This document shows positions 25,801 through 34,800 of a DNA stretch of 64,000 nt, piece after piece (the stretch's first letter is position 1; each line of letters starts with the position of its first letter). The notes under the pieces are model-generated. The model did not search any database. It was not told where the DNA came from and saw only the letters and a list, made by a program, of their open reading frames with translations. Source of the DNA: Bostrychus sinensis. Its lineage: Eukaryota > Chordata > Actinopteri > Gobiiformes > Eleotridae. The stretch spans positions 443,501-507,500 of the forward strand of contig CM036244.1 in NCBI GenBank assembly GCA_020698575.1, given 5' to 3'. The translations under genes and the position numbers were made by a program.

Positions 25801-28800
25801 CTCCTCCTCCTCCTCTCTGCCCTCCCTCTGCTCTCTCTGCGTCTCCTCGTCCACTTCCACTCGCTCCTCGTCAGACTCAGGCTCTTTTACTTTGCCTCTC
25901 CGTCTTCGAGATCGTCTGAAATCAAAACCACAGTCATTTGGACAAAACTTTACTCTGATAATGAGTAGTACAAATTTGGAGACGCAGACAGGAGCATTAA
26001 CTGTGTGTTCTGTACGTGTGCACGTGTCCAGGGAAAACCCACTGTAACGACGATAATGTAATAATGGCCAATAATAAAATAACTGACAATAACGTAATAA
26101 TTTTGGCAATTTTAAATGTAATAAAGCCAATAACGTAATAACTTCTTTAAAGAGGAAAGCATAAGAAAAACTTTAATTAAGTTTTTTTAAGCCATTAACG
26201 TTGACTCTGCAACATCCAACAGAGAAACTGACAAAACATAAAAAGTCTCTTGGATAAAAAACAAAACATCTAAAACTCTAAAAAAGCAAGTCCAGCAGAT
26301 TAACTTTTAAAAAGTTGTTTGTTGTGATGTAGCTTGGATGAGTCTTCACAGATAAACCTAAGCAAATTAATAATATTCTAAATAGAACATTTTGTACAAG
26401 AAAAAATTCTCAAACTGGCAATTACACTCATAATTAATTATGTCATCACTAAACCTATTTGTGATGAGCAAACTGCACAAAACTGAAATAAATATAAAAT
26501 AATAAATAAAAATAAAAACTAAAAGAAAACATCATGTTTCCAAGAAATGCTGTCTTATTTATGTATTATTACATTAAAGCATTTTTGTAATGCTAGGCCA
26601 ATAATCTAATAACTTATTACATTATTGAGACGTTATTAAATTATTGGCCTTATTACATTTAAATGTGCCAAATAATTACATTTTTGGCCATTCCTACATT
26701 ATTGGTTGCTACACCAACATTTAGACAAACTAAAATAATTTCTACATTTTCTTTTTATCAAGTCAGGTTGCTATGTGCTGCTGCTCCCTAGTGGTCAAAG
26801 TATGCAACTGCGCAGCTGTAAGGTAACAGTGGGATAACAAAAATGTTCCTTTGATTGTCCCTCAACAGGGAAATTGTAAAAGTGTGTGTCACTGTAAGTA
26901 AATGGAGCTGAGCAGCTGCCAATAACAGAACAAGACTCTCTCCTGGACCCCTGGTGGTCTGCAAGGACATTGCAGGCAGTGCATCAAAGTTTTGAGTTCT
27001 TTTTATATTTAAACTATTAAAACAAAAGTGTCTCTGACTGATGTAAAGAGGCTGAAACTGCTAAAGAATATCATTTGAACATTATATTTTGTTACATATT
27101 TTTAGGTTTAATTTCATTCAAATTATTAAAAACCTCTGTAGTAAATTTATTTTGAATACAATATATATAATAAAATAATGAAATATAATACGAGTTTATA
27201 TTATTTTTATTTTAAATGCAGGCAGATTATTTTAGTTTATTCGTATGTACAAAAGTACTACTACAAAAGTAATCAACAACATGTATGAGTGAGATTTGGA
27301 ACCACTGTGTAATCTGTACCTTGTTGTGAGATAATTTCGAGGAGAATCTGACTCTGGTGATGGAGATTTCTGGAACAAAAACACAGCATTTAATGAAATG
27401 GATGGAAATTTTAAGCTTGTTTAGTTCTGATTGGAGATTATGTTTTGCTTCTGCAGATAAACGGCTCTGATGGGTCAGGTCACGACTCTGTGGCTGAGGA
27501 ACCAGACTCTCCTGAAAGTGGGAGGGGCTGGCTGGACACAAATGGGTTGCAACCTGCACTGTGTGCCACTAGATGTTGCCAAAAGTTTCAGGACAGAAAC
27601 CTTTTACTGGTGGTCAGCCTAAATATACACTGATGTACGGTGAGTAACAGAGAAACCTAAAATATGCCATGAATGAGATGAGAGAGCAATTATTTGATGC
27701 GAGTATACATGAATAAAAATGAGAGAAAAAAGGACAAAACAGAATTCTGATGATCTGGTCTTAAACATCTTTTTAAAATATTTTAAATTTATTTCTTTGA
27801 ATGGGACATGTATTAATGAACGGCTAGTGCCGTAAATACACTGGATTTCAGCTCAGAGCTAATTTCCATCTGTTATCAAGAAAAACAGAGAAGCAGGGAA
27901 CACCGAGGCCATAGTGCAATGGTGGTCAGTAAGGTTGCTTTAATGGAACAGACAGAGATGACAAAGATCCAGCTACTACTGCTCACTCCTACATAGTTTG
28001 CAAGTCTGCCCCCTCGAGTGTCTGGGTGTCCTCTCCTCCCGAGTGTCTGTGTCCCAACAGCTTATATAGGATACCGGAGATGTAAATGTCCCTGGGTTTA
28101 CATAGAGACTGGTCAAGGATGGACTAAGATTAGCAGGTTAGGGTTCACCTTTCATGCCTAGGAGACAGTGGACACATGTCCACTAACATCTTATGTCCCA
28201 ATATGGAAAAGGTCAAAACAACAGGTCACAGCTGCTACAGACAAGTCAAGAGAGCAGGAGACATTCAAAAATTCATGCTATCACCATCCGTAGTCCCCCC
28301 TCACTCACTCACTCACATTCACAGAGGCTTCCTGGTGTTCCCCAGTGGTCTCCCTTCCAGGAACTGACCAGGTCCTACCCTGCTTAGCTTCTGAGGTCTG
28401 ACAGGATCCACAAGGCAGGACGGCCTTATCTGTCTTTAATGAAGCCACTGCTGATCTCAGTCCTGTTTAAGGCTTGGTCTAGTCCCTGGTCTGGTCTCTG
28501 GTCTGGTCCCTGGTCTGGTCTCTGGTCTAGTCCCTGGTCTGGTCTCTGGTCTGGTCCCTGGTCTGGTCTCTGGTCTAGTCCCTGGTCTGGTCTCTGGTCT
28601 GGTCTCTGGTCCCTGGTCTGGTCTTTGGTCTGGTCTGTACCTCTGGCTGTGGCAGTATGGGCTCTCCCCACTCCAGCTTCTTCAGCAGCGCTCTCTGGGC
28701 CTGCTTCAGACTCTTCTCGTACACCTCCATCTGTGCCACGATCACCTGAAACACAAACAGCAGTTCACATGGAGAGGTCCAGAGGAGCTCAGTAGGTGGA

Positions 28801-31800
28801 TCTGATATGAGGAGGTGATAGCTCAGTTACTTTGGTGTAGGCGTCTGGGTCGAGTCCTCGTGGACAGAACGGGACGCCCCAGTAATAATGAACCGTGGAC
28901 TGGGCTCCGGAGTCTCCAGAAGAACCGGGGACTTCACTCCCAGCCCTGGACTGGGACTCTGCAGGGTTCACACTGAAAACAAGTGGACTACATTACAGGA
29001 GAAACACAGGCAGCAGCAGCTAAAAGTCATTATTCCCTGGAGTTAAACCTGTGCAGGAGTTTACAGGAGACTTCCTCACAGTTACCTGCAGTGAGCTGAA
29101 GCTGATTCCTGATTCTGGATCTCGTTGTTGGTTTGAAGAACAGGTCTCTCTTCAGGGAACACTGGACTCGGGGAGGCCACAGGCTAAAGACGGGACGACA
29201 CATGAGCAAGGTTCCTCGGCTTATTTCAGATTTAGCATTTCAGTCTTTTCACACCAAAACATGATCAGCTCTTTAAGAACCGTTTTAATGAACTAAAGCC
29301 TGAATCAGGACTAACCCAGAACTAAATCCAAGACTAAACCAGGACCAAACCAGGACTAAATCCAAGACTAAACCAGGACCAAACCAGGACTAAATCCAAG
29401 ACTAAACCAGGACCAAACCAGGACTAAATCCAAGACTAAACCAGGACCAAACCAGGACTAAATCCAAGACTAAACCAGGACCAAACCAGGACTAAATCCA
29501 AGACTAAACCAGACCTAAATCCAGTACTAAACCAGACCTAAATCCAAGACTAAACCAGACCTAAATCCAAGACAAAACCAGGACCAAACCAGAACTAAAT
29601 CCAAGACTAAACCAGACCTAAAATCAGGACTAACCCAGACCTAAATCCAAGACAAAACCAGGACCAAACCAGACCTAAATCCAAGACAAAACCACAACTA
29701 AATCCAAAACTAAACCAGAACTAAATCCAAGACTAAAATAGACAGAAATCTAAGACAAAATTAGAACTAAATCCAAGACTAAAATAGCAATAAATCCAAG
29801 ACTAAAACAGAAATAAATCCAAGACTAAAACAGAAATAAATCCAAGACTAAAACAGAAATAAATCCAAGACTAAAACAGAAATAAATCCAAGACTAAAAC
29901 AGAAATAAATTCAAGACTAAAACAGAAATAAATCCAAGACTAAAACAGGAATACAACTGTTTTTGAAAATAAGCTAAATCCAGACTTGAACTGCTCCGTA
30001 GTGCCACCAGAGACCCGGGGACCACACTTTGAGAACCGCTGCTTCCTTTTAAACAGGTGAGGACATAAAAACACTTTGCTCTTGAACAAATCCGTGCAGT
30101 TACCGTCACGTCGTCGTCCTCGTCGTCGGACCAGTGCAGCGTCATGTCGGCGGTCAGCTCCTGCTCAGAGAGGTGGGACGTGTCGTGCTCCTCCTCCACG
30201 TACGTCTTCAGGTTTGTCTTCTCCTGGCGTCTTCGCCGTCCGCCCGTTCGTCCCAAACACCGGACTTTCACATCAGACTCCTCTCAGCTCCGCCTCGTCC
30301 GCGCTCCGTCATCGCAAACACCGGACTTCTGAGCAGACTCACAGCTCCTTCCGAATCAAATGACGTGGAACTTTCCTGAGACGAAAACACAAGCGCTGCG
30401 CCTTCGCCGGCTTCTGATTTTAAGGCACATGAGGAGTCCTTTTGCCCCAAAACTGGACTTTTACGCAGATTTGGTTGCGTGCCGTCTCCCGAATCTGAAG
30501 GTCTCAGTTTGTGAATGTGTGGCGCGGTAATTGTTGGAGCGAGGAGCCGGACTTTTGGGGAACGTGGGGCTGCGTGTTTGTTTCTGAGGGGACAAAAGCC
30601 TGCTGTCCTGAGAGCAGAGCACGAAGCCCGAGGTGGAGCAGGAGTCCAGCAGGTCCTGGTCCAGTCTGGGGATTAGGACCGAGGCCCGGAGAGCGGCCGA
30701 ACACGACGAGGGGAAGACCGGGGATTTAAGGAGAACACAGTGCTCGATCTGGGTGGAGTCGCAGCTCTGGGAGGCGAGACAAAGACAGATTAGCATTTGC
30801 GATGGTGTGATTATTTCACAACAACTGTGTGACTTGTGATTTCTAAACACAGATTCACAATATAGAGAAATACAGCAGGTAAAACTAGAACTGAACACAT
30901 GAAAGTTTTATAGAGGAATGATGTTCTTTCCACTTCCAGAATATGAACCCACCAGAACATTCAGTTTAGAAATCCAGAGCCAGCAGTATGTTTTCGGGTT
31001 AATGCAAAGGTCCTGAGAGCTCTGTGCTCATGAGATGCTTCCTGTGCGACGCCTTTGTAAAGAGACACCTTTCTATTGGTCAGACCAGAGGCAGGAGTGC
31101 TTTCTGTTCACTGACAGATTTCAGATTTAGCCTTTCTGCACTGCCCTTTCTTCATGTGTTCAGTACTTTTTCTCTGTCGGTCCATTTTATTACAGAGCTG
31201 AGTTTCTGATCTGTATCTGTTCTGATTTCTTTGTCTGTGTGGATAACTCAGGTTATTACCAACGTCTGGTGAACGTCTCCTGTCAGTACATCTACAGAAA
31301 TACATGTGCTGAGAAAAGTGCCGTCTTAAATACTTTATCCGCTGTACATGGGTTGAGAGTAGACTCCACTGAAGGCCTAAACTTGGAGCCGCTCTCATTG
31401 TTCCCAATATTGTTTGCAATGGAGTAATTTTTCCAGGTCTTACGGCATCTTAAACAAACTCTGTAGGCCTTACAAACAACACGTTTTTATCAACACCAAC
31501 AGAGAGAGAAGTCTGCTTTCTGTCTGTGTAGAAGGTTAGTGACTGTAGCATACTTTAGCAGGAGAGGACATCTATTGTGTCAGAATAATGCTGCCTTCAA
31601 GGGGTGGGGTTTCCGACATGAACACACCACAAAGTCGTTTGATCAAGGCGGGGACACTGGAGCTGCAGAAGCAACAGGAACTGACTGAGTTCTGACGTCA
31701 GCGGCTTGTCATTGATGAAAATTAACAGTGAGTTTGTTGTGTTTGGGAAGAATCTAAAAAGAATTTCTTTGGGAGAGTTTCACAAATAAAACAAAAACAG

Positions 31801-34800
31801 AGTTATGTGGTGCTACTGCTTCTAATGTATCTTATCTACACTGTGACATTTTTCCACCACCGGACCAAAAGGACGTGAACGCAGAGCACACAAGGCGGAT
31901 TCTCAGCATTAGCCCTGTTTCTTATCAAGGGACCATCCAAATTACTCAGGGTATCTCCAGGTTTAAATTTAAGACCGTTTTAAGACTTTTTAATGCCACT
32001 TGGAGTGAAATTTAGACAGCCCATTAACAGCACATTAACCTGTATTGATTTTACCCTAAGAAATTATCTGCACTACTCTTTGAGACGCGAGGGTTTTTAT
32101 TTTGAAAGTCTAATACAGATGAAAAAACTCCAGCATTAAAAGAAAATGTTGTGAAAAATGTATCAATTTCTTTAGTATAATTTGTTATAGTGCTATTATA
32201 ACTATATTAATTTTTTAAAATATTATTATAATGTTTGGATGAATTTAAGACCTAGAGATGAACTAAATTTAATGCCTACCCTCAAGATTTAATACTTTTA
32301 AGACCTTGATTTTTACACAATTAAATTTAATACCTTTTTAATGCTTTTTAGACCTTGGGGCTACCTTGTTACTGTAAGGCTACGCAGTAAATTTCAGGAG
32401 CACTGTTGCTCTGATGAAACTGTCAGTAGAATAAATGTTTACAGGTATCTGGTACAAACCTGAGGAGATCCCAGAGGCCCGGTCTCTGAGCTGCTGGGCG
32501 AAGGCTGGGACTGGGACAGATCTGGCATCTCCATCAGAGGACTGCCCTCCCCGCGTTTGCGCTTCTTCGTCCTCTTCAGGTCGATTCCTGACGTCTTTAC
32601 CAAACCTCTGCTGCGCTCCCGAGTGCTGCTGGTGTCCGTAGTTAACCGTTCACTGTCAGCCTGTGATTCTCCGTTTGAATAAATCAGTTTCCGTCGAGAG
32701 GAAACGCAGAGAGGAGCGTCAGAGATCAGGCTCTGAGTCTTGGACTCACCCAACATCTGAGAGAAGACACAAAACAACATGCATTTAATTAAACAGTTCA
32801 GAGAAATAAAACCTGCCACTCATGAAAGGGAGGCAAAGTAAATTCACAAAAACTTCAGCCAAAGTACACGTCTGTTTACATTTTTGTATTTTAAACATCG
32901 CTGTTATTACTTATTAATGTTGATACAGAACTGAACTAAGGCTGTGCAGACACTGACACCAGCACCAGCTCAACATCAATTATATTCAACTCTAAAATTA
33001 AAGCTATAGCGCTCAAATTATTTTATTTATTTAATCTTAATCTTAATCTCTTTTAAGGAAAAATCCATTGAGATTGACATTCTCTTTTCCAAGGATGTCC
33101 TGGCTGTCCAACATGAGGCAGCAGTACAGACAAAGTGCAGACATTAGACAGATGTACAACATAATCTCCAATATTTACAATCACAAGAAAACATAAAATC
33201 TTAAAGACAGTGAGATTAAATATTGAGACAATTAAGATCCTGCACAATTCCATGATACAGATCCAGCTAGAGACTAAAAACTCAGATAATGGGGGATGAG
33301 AGACCCCGGCCTCAGCCTGACCTGCAGATCATTCCAGGACCAGGGCCCGAAATACAACATTATTTCTGTAAAGAGCAATGTTTATCTTTGGTAGCCCAAA
33401 ACATGGGGTATTTCTGCAGATAATGTGGACGCATTTAAATAATTGAATGCTGAAAAGGTGTTTATAATTAAAATGTCCTTGTCTCTTTGTTGTGTTTTTC
33501 CTTTGATGATTTTATTTCCTTATTTATTTATACTGTTTGCTGTTCTGCACTTTCTAAAACATGTTTCTGAAAAGTGCTAGACAAAGATTTATTATTATTT
33601 ATTACTACAGCGGGACTAAACCAGGAATAAGCTGGGTCTACACAGGAATAAATCAGGTCTTGAAAAGGTTGGGATCCTCTGATGTAAACAAGGCATAACT
33701 TTTTAATGTTTTTTTATACTCAGAAGTGCCCAATAGCCATGATAAATCACACAAAGCATAGTGAGAACAACACCAGTATTGCGTACTCACACTGTCCTGA
33801 ATGGCTCTCCTCACGGCCTCCTCCTCCTCCTGAAGCCTCCGAGCTGTGACGTTGGCTTCGTGTTCGCTCAGACGCAGAGCCAGGTCCATCATCTCCTCCT
33901 CCGTCATCTCTGCATCACCGAGAATCACGGCGGCAGTCAAATATTTACACTCCAGCTGTAAGAAGAAGGTTTCAGCTTTTCACAACCGCTTTTTATTTGT
34001 TGCTACCTTTAGACTTTAGCTTGTTTTCCCGATCCTTTCTTCGTATCTGCCTCGTAGCTGCTGGGTTCGACGCTTCATCCTGAAAAAGCCATCACATGAA
34101 TAAGAAATCTCAGCATCCATGGAGGTCACTGTTCCTCTACCAGTTAACATTTGATTATTATACTTAATTTTCTGGCTTTTGCTCCCACCCAGCGACCCCC
34201 AACAGGAATAAGAGGATGATATTAAAATGTTCATTTCATTATGCCGTTAAATTTAAATGGAGGTTCAAAGTAACAGCATATGTTTATATATTAGTGATTA
34301 AAGGTCCTGGAAGCAGCAGCGCTCGCACTGGTTAGAAAACAGGACCATAGGCTGTGACCTCCCAGTCTTAGAGATTATTTACAAATCTAGACTTTTAACC
34401 AGAGCTCTGCAGATCATCAGTGATCCCTCTGGGCCCCTGCTGCTGAGATGTTTAACCTCCTTCCGTCAGGGAAACGATATCGTTCTATTAATGCACTACA
34501 TCTCGTCATGCTAAAAGTTTTTTTCCACAAGCTGTGTTGACCTTGAACAATGCACCTTGAAATACCTCATATATAAGACATGCACCTTATTGCTTTGGTT
34601 ACTTCTTTTACTGCTATTTATATATACAGTGTTTTTATTGTTAGTATTTATTAGGTTTTATTTAGGCTGTATCCATATGTTTTTTAATGAAGGCTTGTGC
34701 TTGGTGTGTTTTGTTGTATGTTTTGTTTGTTTAAATGTTGACTGTGCACTTTGAGCTCTTGCAACTGTTTTCCAATGTAGTTATTTTTTTAATGCTGCAA

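Noticed and set aside
28439..28795. 118-codon plus-strand frame
   Set aside because: Shadow of uimc1 exon 9 and the adjacent minisatellite on the opposite strand.
33910..33957. Acceptor TTCTTCTTACAG for uimc1 exon 4
   Set aside because: It has a better pyrimidine tract, but with exon 3 ending in phase 1 it reads into TAA and leaves an intron of only about 50 bases. The acceptor at 33,910 joins in frame to the conserved UIM.
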